From Beijerinckiaceae bacterium (GTDB lineage: Bacteria > Pseudomonadota > Alphaproteobacteria > Rhizobiales > Beijerinckiaceae), in assembly GCA_947454485.1 (NCBI GenBank), contig CANGJJ010000005.1, forward strand, positions 124,001 to 188,000: a stretch of 64,000 nt of DNA. Reading direction: 5' to 3'. A program made the position numbers and the translations under genes. Under the pieces are notes generated by a model. The model was not told the origin of the DNA. It ran no database searches and was given only the letters and a program-made list of their open reading frames with translations. Of the stretch, positions 1 through 8,461 are shown piece by piece (positions within the stretch are counted from its first letter, which is position 1; every line of letters begins with the position of its first letter).

Positions 1-1
1 G

Positions 2-217
2 CAAGAGGGCATGATCAAGGATCTGGGCGTGAAGCTCGATGCGCGTGGCAATGTGCAGGCCGATACGCTGCAATATAAGTCCTCGGTCGAGAAGGTCTTC
101 ACCTGTGGCGACATGCGCCGTGGCCAGTCGCTCGTCGTATGGGCGATCCGCGAAGGCCGCCAATGCGCCCATTCGATCGACAAGCAGCTGATGGGCACCA
201 CCAGCCTGCCGCGCTAA
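2..217 (+). CDS. gltD: Glutamate synthase (NADPH) small subunit, C-terminal end (partial)
   Basis: Only the last 71 codons are in the window; the start lies upstream of base 1. The piece carries the FAD-binding GD motif typical of the GltD family ([20 protein letters not shown]) followed by a short tail. GltD passes electrons from NADPH to the GltB subunit, which makes glutamate from glutamine and 2-oxoglutarate in the cytoplasm. A clear rho-independent terminator follows the stop codon, so this is the end of its operon. The family call is firm. Whether it partners GltB or is a GltD-like oxidoreductase cannot be decided from the fragment. Confidence 0.85.
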   Translation, partial: QEGMIKDLGVKLDARGNVQADTLQYKSSVEKVFTCGDMRRGQSLVVWAIREGRQCAHSIDKQLMGTTSLPR

Positions 218-241
218 AAAGCGAAAAGGTCCAAACACAAT

Positions 242-276
242 ACGCCGCTCGGCACCAGCCGGGCGGCGTTTTGTTT
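242..276 (+). terminator. Rho-independent terminator after gltD
   Basis: A GC-rich hairpin with arms ACGCCGC (242-248) and GCGGCGT (263-269), extended by an inner CGG/CCG pairing, is followed by a run rich in T. It starts 25 bases after the gltD stop codon. Confidence 0.85.
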
Positions 277-462
277 ATCCTCCTGGCACAAACATCCAGG
301 CCCTGATGCAGAGCGCAGCCTTTGACGCAGGCCCCATGGTAAAGACCTTCTTAAGTTTCCTCTGAGAGGCTAAGCCGAGCCTGTCAGATGGACTGAACCA
401 TGAGCGACCTCGGGATCCCCTGCTATACATTCCGCGCGCAAAAGCCCATTCGCGGCAAGGAT

Positions 463-1506
463 ATGACTCTGGCCCAGAGCCTGCGCGCCCTGCTTGTTCT
501 GGCACTGTTCAGCAGTATCATCCTGCTCTTCTCTCATCTGCCGGGCCATGCGCAGCAAGCCAATGACGCGGCACAGTTCCGCGCCTTTGTCGCAAGCCTG
601 TGGCCTGATGCGCAGAAGAAGAATATTTCGCGCGCAACATTCGACCGCGCCTTTCAAGGCGTGACGCTTGACGAAAGCGTCATTGCAAAAACGCGCAAAC
701 AGCCCGAATTCACGCGCCCCGTCTGGGACTATATCAACAGTGCCGTGTCGCGTTCGCGCATCGAAACCGGCACTGTCAAAGCGCGTGAGCTTGATGCTCT
801 GCTCGACAAGATTGAAGACAAGACCGGTGTGGATCGCTTCGTCGTTCTGGCTGTATGGGGCATGGAAACCAACTTCGGCAGCTTCACCGGCAATACGCCT
901 GTTATTCGTGCGCTCGCCAGTCTGGCCTATGTGCGCTATCGCGGAGAATTCTTCCGCAATGAATTACTGACCGCTTTGCAGATCTTGCAAGAGGGTCATG
1001 TCGATCTTGCCAATTTCAAAGGCTCATGGGCTGGCGCCATGGGCCAGACGCAATTCATGCCCTCGAGCTTCCAGCGCTTTGCTGTCGATCATGATGGCGA
1101 TGGCCGCAAAAATATCTGGAGCAATATTCCCGACGCTCTCGCCTCCACCGGCAATTATCTGGAGAAGAATGGCTGGGTGCGAGGCGCGACCTGGGGCTAT
1201 GAAGTCAATCTGCCCTCTGGCTTTGATATGACGCAGATCAACAGCACCAAGAGCTTTGGCAGTTTTGCACGCCAAGGCGTGACACGGGTCGACGGCGATG
1301 CGATGCCCAATGAGCCCATGGCAACGCTGGTCGCTCCCGCTGGCGAGCAAGGTCCGGTCTTTTTGTTGACCGACAATTTCAAAGTCATCCGCCGCTATAA
1401 TAATTCGCTGTCTTATGCGCTGGGCGTTGCCCTGCTGAGCGACCGAATCGCAGGCCTGCCTGCCTTGCGCACGCCTTGGCCCATGACAAAAGAAGCGCTG
1501 CGCTGA
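463..1506 (+). CDS. Lytic murein transglycosylase (MltB/SLT_2 family)
   Basis: This enzyme cleaves the glycan strands of peptidoglycan to 1,6-anhydromuropeptides in the periplasm. The protein has 347 residues. A hydrophobic signal peptide covers about residues 1-30 and ends near GHAQQ. The SLT_2 domain follows, with the catalytic glutamate in VWGMETNFG (E135) and the conserved GSWAGAMGQTQFMPS block. I chose the ATG at 463, which has an AAGGA-like site just upstream and puts the signal peptide at the N terminus. An in-frame ATG at 400 would add 21 residues before it. The next gene, an SGNH hydrolase, begins 36 bases downstream and is probably co-transcribed. Confidence 0.9.
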   Translation: MTLAQSLRALLVLALFSSIILLFSHLPGHAQQANDAAQFRAFVASLWPDAQKKNISRATFDRAFQGVTLDESVIAKTRKQPEFTRPVWDYINSAVSRSRIETGTVKARELDALLDKIEDKTGVDRFVVLAVWGMETNFGSFTGNTPVIRALASLAYVRYRGEFFRNELLTALQILQEGHVDLANFKGSWAGAMGQTQFMPSSFQRFAVDHDGDGRKNIWSNIPDALASTGNYLEKNGWVRGATWGYEVNLPSGFDMTQINSTKSFGSFARQGVTRVDGDAMPNEPMATLVAPAGEQGPVFLLTDNFKVIRRYNNSLSYALGVALLSDRIAGLPALRTPWPMTKEALR

Positions 1507-1542
1507 GCCTGACGGCGCGCGCGCCCTGCGCTATATTGGGCT

Positions 1543-2841
1543 ATGCGCGCTTCATTATCTTTGCGTCTTAGCCTGAGCTTGGCTGCGGTCCTGTGGGGTC
1601 TCAGCTCGCCTGTCTTTGCGCAAATGCTGGATGAACCTGCCGGCGCCTTCTTCCGTCAGGAATGGGAGCGCGAACGTCGCAAAGCGCAATCACCCGTGCG
1701 CCAGCGCCCCACCAAGCTCATTCGCCGCGCTGCGCCCGTGCCGGGCTTTACGGTTGATGCGCCTCATGAGACGACCACAGAAACACCTGCCGCTGAGAGC
1801 CCCACAGACAAGCCCGTGCAGGAGGCAGCGCCCGTTGCGCAGCCCAGCGAGCCGCGTGCAGATGGCAGCTTTGCCATCGCAGTGCTGGGCGACAGTCTGG
1901 GGACTCTGCTTGCGCAGGGGCTAACGGAAGCTTTCAGTGATCGCAGGGAAGTGGCAGTGCTGCGCCGCGCGCGCGATGGCTCAGGCCTTGTGCGCGATGA
2001 TTGGTACAATTGGATGACTGCGGCGCGCGATCTTCTTGCGTCCGAAAAAATCAGCGCTGGCGTCATGATGATCGGCAGCAATGATCGCCAGCAGATCCGC
2101 GACAATGGCATTTATATCGATGTGCTCACACCGCGCTGGAAAGAGCTTTATGGCCAACGCGTGGCCACGCTGGCGCAGCTCTTCGCACAAAAGAAAGTGC
2201 CGCTCTATTGGATCGGCCTGCCAGTGACGCGCAGCGAGCGCTTTGCCGCTGACATGTCTGCGCTCAACTCGATTGCGCGCGAAGAGGTCAGCAAAGCTGG
2301 CGGCATTTTCATCGACATCTGGGATGCTTTTCTCGATGATCGTGGTCAATTCACCAATTATGGTCCCGATGTGAACGGACAGTTTCAGCGCTTGCGCTCT
2401 GGCGATGGTCTGCACTTCACACGAGCAGGCGCTCGCAAGGCTGCCTATTTTGTCGAGACAGAATTGCGCCGCCAGCTGCAAGATGCGCAGCCGCGTATTG
2501 ACCCTGTCGTCGCCCCTGTTGATCCGCGCATGACACGCGAGCCCGCGCCGCTGCCATCAAGCCCTGCGCCAGAGGCCATAGCGCCGAGCGATCCTTTGGC
2601 AGCACTGCCAGCTTTGGCACCAATTCCCGATGTATTCATCCCCGTCAAACCCGCCGCGGGACAAGTGGCGCCACTGACAGGGCCTGTTGTGTCGCGTGGT
2701 GGTGAACTTGCCACACAGCGCCGTCGCAGTGCTGCCCCCAATGAGGCTGAACTTTTGCTAGATCGCACTTTGGTGCAAGGACGACCACCAGAGCCGCGCC
2801 CCGGCCGCGCCGATGACTTCAGCTGGCCTCGCCGCCCATAG
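1543..2841 (+). CDS. Periplasmic SGNH/GDSL-fold protein (DUF459)
   Basis: A 432-residue exported protein. A signal peptide ends near PVFAQ (about residue 27). A Pro/Ala-rich linker follows, then an SGNH hydrolase domain from about 110 to 315. The nucleophile block GDSLG has Ser118, block III is GSNDR, and the Asp/His pair sits in DGLHFT. The last 110 residues are a low-complexity Pro/Ala tail. DUF459 proteins are thought to act on cell-wall or envelope acyl groups, but no substrate is established. It lies directly after the lytic transglycosylase, which fits an envelope role. Confidence 0.82.
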   Translation: MRASLSLRLSLSLAAVLWGLSSPVFAQMLDEPAGAFFRQEWERERRKAQSPVRQRPTKLIRRAAPVPGFTVDAPHETTTETPAAESPTDKPVQEAAPVAQPSEPRADGSFAIAVLGDSLGTLLAQGLTEAFSDRREVAVLRRARDGSGLVRDDWYNWMTAARDLLASEKISAGVMMIGSNDRQQIRDNGIYIDVLTPRWKELYGQRVATLAQLFAQKKVPLYWIGLPVTRSERFAADMSALNSIAREEVSKAGGIFIDIWDAFLDDRGQFTNYGPDVNGQFQRLRSGDGLHFTRAGARKAAYFVETELRRQLQDAQPRIDPVVAPVDPRMTREPAPLPSSPAPEAIAPSDPLAALPALAPIPDVFIPVKPAAGQVAPLTGPVVSRGGELATQRRRSAAPNEAELLLDRTLVQGRPPEPRPGRADDFSWPRRP

Positions 2842-2887
2842 CGCACGACTTTCGCTTCTGGACCAAGTTCCACGCAAAGGGAACAGA

Positions 2888-3901
2888 TCAGGCCACGCCC
2901 ACGCGATAAAGATCATGCAGATGCACGATGCCGACGGGCTTATGCGCATCATCGACCACCAAAACCACCGAACGCTTTGTCTCATTCAGCAGAGCCAGAG
3001 CTTCAGCGGCCATAGTTTCACTTTTGATCGTCATCGGATTTTTGGTCATCACCGTCTGCACGGATTCAGACAACAGATCGGTGCTGGTCTTCATATGACG
3101 GCGCAAATCACCATCCGTGATAATGCCCGCAAGCAGGCCCGCCTCATCAACAACCCCAACGCAGCCAAAGCGCTTGCCGGTCATTTCGATGAGAGCTGCT
3201 TCCATCTTCGCACTGCTTGTCACGAGCGGCACTTCCTCGTCCACATGCATCACATCGCGCACGAAAGACAGACGCGCACCAAGCTTGCCGCCAGGATGGA
3301 AGAGGCGGAAATCTTGCGCGGTAAATCCACGCGCCTCCAGCAAAGCCACCGAGAGCGCATCGCCCATAGCCAGCTGCATGGTTGTGGAGGTGGTGGGGGC
3401 GAGCCCATTGGGGCAGGCCTCTTCGGATTTCGGCAGACACAGGCAGACATCCGCCTCAGAGCCCAGCGCCGAGTCAGCGCCCGATGTGATCGCAATGAGT
3501 GCGACACCATAGCGGCGCGAATAAGTGATGATATCGGCAAGTTCTGCCGTCTCGCCCGACCAGGACAAGGCCAAAATGGCATCGCCCACCTGAATCATGC
3601 CCAGATCCCCATGGCTCGCTTCGCCCGGATGGACGAAATAAGCGGGCGTGCCGGTAGAGGCGAGGGTGGCCGCGATCTTGCGGCCCACATGGCCAGACTT
3701 GCCCATGCCCGTCACAATGACGCGGCCGGTCGCACGGGTAATCAGCGCCACCGCAGCATCAAACTGGGCTGCCAGATGACTGGAGGGACCGCTCAGCGCG
3801 TCTTCGATGGCAGCAATGCCCGCACGCTCCAGCTGGAGGGTGCGCAGGGCCGAACGGGTCGAAATGGGCAGGTCGTGGGTCTTGGTCATAGGCGGCTTCA
3901 T
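2888..3901 (-). CDS. kdsD: Arabinose-5-phosphate isomerase (KpsF/GutQ family)
   Basis: Converts ribulose 5-phosphate to arabinose 5-phosphate, the first step of Kdo synthesis for lipopolysaccharide, in the cytoplasm. It has 337 residues, the normal length. An N-terminal SIS sugar-isomerase domain (about 45-175, with VTGMGKSGHVG and the GEASHGDLG segment) precedes two CBS domains (about 210-330). It stands alone here, divergent from the NRAMP gene at 3957, rather than with kdsC or lpt genes. An alternative start five codons in, at 3889, is possible. Confidence 0.93.
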   Translation of the reverse strand: MKPPMTKTHDLPISTRSALRTLQLERAGIAAIEDALSGPSSHLAAQFDAAVALITRATGRVIVTGMGKSGHVGRKIAATLASTGTPAYFVHPGEASHGDLGMIQVGDAILALSWSGETAELADIITYSRRYGVALIAITSGADSALGSEADVCLCLPKSEEACPNGLAPTTSTTMQLAMGDALSVALLEARGFTAQDFRLFHPGGKLGARLSFVRDVMHVDEEVPLVTSSAKMEAALIEMTGKRFGCVGVVDEAGLLAGIITDGDLRRHMKTSTDLLSESVQTVMTKNPMTIKSETMAAEALALLNETKRSVVLVVDDAHKPVGIVHLHDLYRVGVA

Positions 3902-3956
3902 ACCATTGCCAAGCCCTGCCTGTCATTTGTCCTGCGACAGGATTAGACTGGACAGA

Positions 3957-5264
3957 ATGAAGCGCAAAAGCCTCCCGCCTGACCCTGAAGCAACAGACCC
4001 CCAGAATGGGTCCAAGGCTAATCTGCTGGGCTCGCTCGGCCCCGGCCTCATCACCGGTGCTTCAGATGATGACCCCAGCGGCATTGCCACTTATTCGCAG
4101 GCAGGCGCGCAATTCGGCTATGGCCTGTCTTGGGTCATGCTGTTCTCTTGGCCGCTCATGGCCGCCGCACAGATGGTCAGCGCGCGCATTGGCCGGGTGA
4201 CAGGCCACGGGCTTGCGGGCGCACTCCATGCACAGGGGCGCACCCTTTTGCTGCGCGGCATGGTGAGCTTGCTGCTCATCGCCAATGTCATCAATCTGGG
4301 CGCCGATCTCTCAGCCATGGCTGATGCGACACGCTTGCTTCTGCCACTGCCGCAATGGCTGATGGTGCTGTGCTTCGGCGTCTTCTGCATCTGGATGCAA
4401 GTCTTCCTGCCCTATGCGCGCACTGTGAATATTCTCAAATGGCTCACCCTGTCGCTCTTTGCCTATTTCGCGACAGTGATGATTGTCGATGTTGATTGGC
4501 GGCAGGTTGCGCGCGATCTCGTCATGCCCGATCTCAAACTGGATCGCGATTATCTCACCACCATCGTCGCCGTGCTGGGCACAACGATCAGCCCCTATCT
4601 GTTTTTCTGGCAAGCAGCAGAAGAGGCCGAAGATGTGCGCGCTTACCCCAAGCGTATCAATCTGTTGAATGCGCCCGAACAGGCTGATGTCGCTTTGACG
4701 CGTATTCGCAACGACACTTTGGTGGGCATGGGCTTTTCCAATCTCGTGGCACTGGCGATCATTCTGACCACCGCTGCAACTCTGCATGTCGCTGGCATCA
4801 CGCAGGTACAGACCTCTGCTGAAGCCGCTGAGGCCCTGCGCCCACTCGCAGGTGAATTTGCCTTCACGATCTTTGCATTAGGGATTGTTGGTACCGGTCT
4901 CTTGGCCGTGCCTGTTCTGGCGGGCTCTGCGGCTTATGCCGTCAGCGAGACCTTCCATTGGCACACAGGCCTGTCGCGCAAACCCTCAAAGGCTCGCGCT
5001 TTTTACACAACGCTGGCGGTGGCCACTGCGCTCGGCATGGCTTTCAGCTTCGCGCCGATTAGCCCCATGTCTGCTTTGTTCTGGGCGGCTGTGGTGAATG
5101 GCGTGATCGCCGTACCGATCATGGTTGTCATGATGACCACTGCGACAAAGGCCGATGTCATGGGGCCTTTTGTGGTGCGCGGTTCTTTGCTCATCGGCGG
5201 CTGGCTCTCGACAGCCGTGATGACCGTCGCGAGCCTCGCCATGTTTGTGATGATGACGCTTTAG
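3957..5264 (+). CDS. NRAMP-superfamily divalent metal transporter with altered metal site
   Basis: An inner-membrane transporter of 435 residues with about 11 hydrophobic segments, related to MntH. The ATG at 3957 was chosen because the NRAMP homology begins shortly after it. The canonical TM1 motif DPGN reads D39-P-S-G42, so the metal-binding Asn is replaced by Gly. The TM6 motif MPHN reads ISPY, so the Met ligand is lost. The same kind of change is described in NRAMP-related magnesium transporters, so Mn/Fe specificity should not be assumed. The gene is convergent with galU and overlaps it by 4 bp. Confidence 0.85.
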   Translation: MKRKSLPPDPEATDPQNGSKANLLGSLGPGLITGASDDDPSGIATYSQAGAQFGYGLSWVMLFSWPLMAAAQMVSARIGRVTGHGLAGALHAQGRTLLLRGMVSLLLIANVINLGADLSAMADATRLLLPLPQWLMVLCFGVFCIWMQVFLPYARTVNILKWLTLSLFAYFATVMIVDVDWRQVARDLVMPDLKLDRDYLTTIVAVLGTTISPYLFFWQAAEEAEDVRAYPKRINLLNAPEQADVALTRIRNDTLVGMGFSNLVALAIILTTAATLHVAGITQVQTSAEAAEALRPLAGEFAFTIFALGIVGTGLLAVPVLAGSAAYAVSETFHWHTGLSRKPSKARAFYTTLAVATALGMAFSFAPISPMSALFWAAVVNGVIAVPIMVVMMTTATKADVMGPFVVRGSLLIGGWLSTAVMTVASLAMFVMMTL

Positions 5265-6148
5265 AGCGAGCCCACCAGCTTCTTCAATTCAGCGCGGAAG
5301 GCTGGCGCAATATCAGGGCGCGACAAGGCAAAGGCGACATTCGCCACCAGGAAGCCGACCTTCGAGCCAGTGTCATAGGTCTTGCCATCAAAGCGCACGC
5401 CATAGAATGACTGGCTCTGCGACAGCGCCTTCATGCCATCGGTCAATTGAATCTCGCCACCCGCGCCCTTCTCGATCTTTTCCAAAATCTCGAAGATCTG
5501 CGGCTCCAGCACATAGCGACCCGAGATGATGAGATTGGAGGGTGCCGTACCCTGCGGCGGCTTTTCCACCATGCCGCTGATCTCGAAAGAAGCGCCGAAA
5601 TCTTTGCCGACAGAGACAACGCCATACATATGCGTGTCAGAGGGCGGCACTTCTTCCACTGCAATGATATTGCCGCCATGCTCTTCATGCGCCTTGATAC
5701 ATTGCTCAAGGCAGCGCGACCCGCGTGCACCGGGCAGCGTAATCATGTCAGGCAGAATGACCGCGAAGGGCTCATCGCCAATAATATCGCGCGCGCACCA
5801 CACAGCATGACCAAGACCAAGCGGGGCTTGTTGACGCGTGAAGCTTGTTGCACCAGCAATGGGCGTATCAGCGATGAGCGCTTCAAGCTCTTTCACCTTG
5901 CCGCGACGCTGCAACGTATCTTCGAGCTCATAAGCAAGATCGAAATGATCTTCGATGGTCTGCTTGTTGCGACCTGTGACGAAGACGAAATGTTCGATGC
6001 CAGCTTCGCGCGCCTCTTCGATGCAATGTTGCAGCACCGGGCGATCAACCACAGGAAGCATCTCCTTGGGGATCACTTTGGTGGCGGGAAGAACGCGCGT
6101 GCCGAGACCGGCGACGGGGAAAACAGCCTTGCGAATGCGCTTTGTCAT
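5261..6148 (-). CDS. galU: UTP--glucose-1-phosphate uridylyltransferase
   Basis: Makes UDP-glucose from UTP and glucose 1-phosphate in the cytoplasm for polysaccharide and glucan synthesis. It has 295 residues, the standard length. The N-terminal nucleotidyltransferase signature KAVFPVAGLGTRVLPATK is complete, as are the downstream LPDM and VEKPP blocks. It is divergent from galE, which uses its product, so the two may share regulation across the 164-bp gap. Confidence 0.96.
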   Translation of the reverse strand: MTKRIRKAVFPVAGLGTRVLPATKVIPKEMLPVVDRPVLQHCIEEAREAGIEHFVFVTGRNKQTIEDHFDLAYELEDTLQRRGKVKELEALIADTPIAGATSFTRQQAPLGLGHAVWCARDIIGDEPFAVILPDMITLPGARGSRCLEQCIKAHEEHGGNIIAVEEVPPSDTHMYGVVSVGKDFGASFEISGMVEKPPQGTAPSNLIISGRYVLEPQIFEILEKIEKGAGGEIQLTDGMKALSQSQSFYGVRFDGKTYDTGSKVGFLVANVAFALSRPDIAPAFRAELKKLVGSL

Positions 6149-6312
6149 GTTGGGTCCACAGTTCGCGGCCGAGCTGGCCTAGCATGGGTCTGACGTTCAA
6201 TTGGGGTGGAATCACGGCAGGCCCAAACCCGTTTCCATCCCGCTTTACCTCCGCTCGAGGCTCCCTTACCTTAAGGCCATTCTATTACCGATACCTTTGC
6301 GGAAAAATCATT

Positions 6313-7305
6313 ATGACAGTCCTGGTGACAGGCGGAGCCGGTTATATCGGCAGCCATATGGTCCTCGACCTTTTGGACGCTGGCGAAGACATCCTCGTTC
6401 TCGACAATCTCTCCACCGGCTTTGCTTGGGCCTTGCCCGCAGGCACGCGGCTGATCCGGGGCGACTTTGGCGATGCCGCCCTTCTGGAGGAGATCTTCTC
6501 CACCCATCCGATCGAGGCCGTGCTGCACTTCGCCGCCCGCAGCATCGTGCCAGAATCGGTCGCCCAGCCGCTCGATTATTACGATACCAATGTCGCGGGT
6601 GGGCGGGTTCTTCTGGCCCAAATGCTCAAGGCGGGCGTGAAGACCCTGATCTTCTCCTCCACCGCCACCGTCTATGGCGATGCGGCGACCAGCCCCCTGC
6701 ATGAAGGCCTGCCGCCCTGCCCGCTCAATCCCTATGGGCGCTCGAAACTCATGGTCGAATGGATGATCGAAGATGCCGCGCGCGCTCATGGGCTGCGCTG
6801 TGTCGTGCTGCGCTATTTCAATGTGGCGGGCGCTGACCCCCGAGGCCGCACGGGCCAATCCTCGCGCATCGCCACCCATCTCATCAAGATTGCCGTGCAA
6901 GCGGCTCTTGGCCTTCGCGAGGGGCTCGAGATTTTCGGCGATGATTACCAAACGCCCGATGGCACATGTTTGCGCGATTATATTGCGGTGAGCGATCTCG
7001 TGCGCGCGCATTCCGACGCGCTTTCCTATTTGCGCGCGGGCGGTGCCAATCTCACTTGCAATGTGGGCTATGGGCGCGGCTATTCCGTACGCGATGTCAT
7101 TGCCTCGGTGCAGCGCGTCTCAGGGCGTGATCTATCCGTGCGCATGACAGGCCGGCGCGCGGGCGATCCTGCCAGCCTCATCGCCAGCAATGAGCGCATT
7201 TGCACGGCGCTGGGCTGGCGACCGCAGTTTGATGATCTGGATCTCATCACGCAGCAGGCCTTGTCTTGGGAGAGGCAGCTGCAGCAGCGCTTACAGCCAG
7301 CCTGA
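6313..7305 (+). CDS. galE: UDP-glucose 4-epimerase
   Basis: Interconverts UDP-glucose and UDP-galactose. It has 330 residues, typical for GalE. The NAD-binding motif GGAGYIGSH is at the very N terminus when the ATG at 6313 is used, so this start was preferred over the longer in-frame opening from 6142. The catalytic Ser (SSTATVYG) and the Tyr-x-x-x-Lys pair (YGRSK) are present. It lies next to galU and overlaps the convergent hemH by 15 bp at its 3' end. Confidence 0.95.
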   Translation: MTVLVTGGAGYIGSHMVLDLLDAGEDILVLDNLSTGFAWALPAGTRLIRGDFGDAALLEEIFSTHPIEAVLHFAARSIVPESVAQPLDYYDTNVAGGRVLLAQMLKAGVKTLIFSSTATVYGDAATSPLHEGLPPCPLNPYGRSKLMVEWMIEDAARAHGLRCVVLRYFNVAGADPRGRTGQSSRIATHLIKIAVQAALGLREGLEIFGDDYQTPDGTCLRDYIAVSDLVRAHSDALSYLRAGGANLTCNVGYGRGYSVRDVIASVQRVSGRDLSVRMTGRRAGDPASLIASNERICTALGWRPQFDDLDLITQQALSWERQLQQRLQPA

Positions 7306-8364
7306 TAATTCGCGCCGCACCACATCCTCAATCACATCCATGCCCTCAGGGCTGGCATTGAGGCAGTCGATGCGCGCAAAAGATTCGCCGCCATGTTCGA
7401 GGAAATACTCACGGTTCTCTATGCCGATTTCCTCGATGGTCTCGAGACAATCAGCGGTGAAGCCGGGCGTGATGATGGCGATTTTCTTGACGCCCTTACG
7501 CGCCAGCTCTTTCACCGTCTCATCCGTATAAGGCTTCAGCCATTCAGCCGGCCCAAAGCGCGACTGAAAGGTGAGCATCAATTTATCTTTCGACCAGCCC
7601 AAAGCCTCGCGCAACAGACGCGTCGTCTTGGCGCATTGGCAATGATAGGGATCGCCCTTCATCAAATATTCTTTCGGCACGCCATGGAATGAGGCGAGCA
7701 CGACATCGGGTTCAAAATCGAGACCCGCAAGACCAGAGCGCACAGAGCGCGCCAAAGCATCAATGTAAGAGGGCTCATCATGCCAAGGCGGGGCGACACG
7801 CAAAGTCGGCTGCCAACGCATCGCCTTCAAGGCATCAAAGGCCTTGTCGCAGACCGTCGCACTCGTGGCCGCTGCATATTGCGGATAGAGCGGCACGAGC
7901 AAAATACGGTCGCAACCCTGCGCCTGCAGGCTCTCCAGCTTGGAGGCGATGGAGGGATTGCCATAGCGCATGCCCCAATCCACCACGACCTGCTCGCCTG
8001 CGGCACCCAAAGCACCATCAGCAATGCGCTGCGCCAAAGCGTCCGACTGGGCGCGCGTGATCGTCTTCAGCGGGCCTTCATCGCGTTCGCGATTCCAGAT
8101 CGTGTCATAGTCCTTGCCTTTGCGGCCCGGGCGGGTCGTCAGAATGATGAGATTCAAAAGCGGCCACCACAACAGGCGGCTTGTCTCGATCACGCGGCGA
8201 TCAGAGAGAAACTCTTTCAGATAACGGCGCATCGACCAATAGTCGGTGGCGTCGGGCGTGCCCAGATTGACCAGCAGCACACCAATCCGCCGAGCCATCA
8301 CGCGGGGGTGATCGGCAGGCAGGGGGCCGGGGGCTCGCATCGCATCGCGCGTCATGGCATTCAT
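7291..8364 (-). CDS. hemH: Ferrochelatase
   Basis: Inserts Fe(II) into protoporphyrin IX as the last step of protoheme synthesis. It has 357 residues. The N-terminal block VLLVNLGTPD, the active-site His in ASFHGVPKEY, and the C-terminal PGFTADCLETIEEI segment are all present. A Cys pair (HCQC) follows the active-site loop. It is convergent with and overlaps galE. Confidence 0.96.
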   Translation of the reverse strand: MNAMTRDAMRAPGPLPADHPRVMARRIGVLLVNLGTPDATDYWSMRRYLKEFLSDRRVIETSRLLWWPLLNLIILTTRPGRKGKDYDTIWNRERDEGPLKTITRAQSDALAQRIADGALGAAGEQVVVDWGMRYGNPSIASKLESLQAQGCDRILLVPLYPQYAAATSATVCDKAFDALKAMRWQPTLRVAPPWHDEPSYIDALARSVRSGLAGLDFEPDVVLASFHGVPKEYLMKGDPYHCQCAKTTRLLREALGWSKDKLMLTFQSRFGPAEWLKPYTDETVKELARKGVKKIAIITPGFTADCLETIEEIGIENREYFLEHGGESFARIDCLNASPEGMDVIEDVVRRELSGWL

Positions 8365-8461
8365 GGCTCGTCCAGGAAAAGTGGGCAGGGAGCATTCAGG
8401 CTTGATCTAGAGCGCCAGAACGGCGAAGTCGATGCATCTCTTGAGGGAAAGTGACAGGACC

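Noticed and set aside
2813..3946. A 377-codon plus-strand open frame opposite kdsD
   Set aside because: It is the antisense shadow of a clear KdsD gene, with low-complexity His/Arg/Gln-rich content and no domain.
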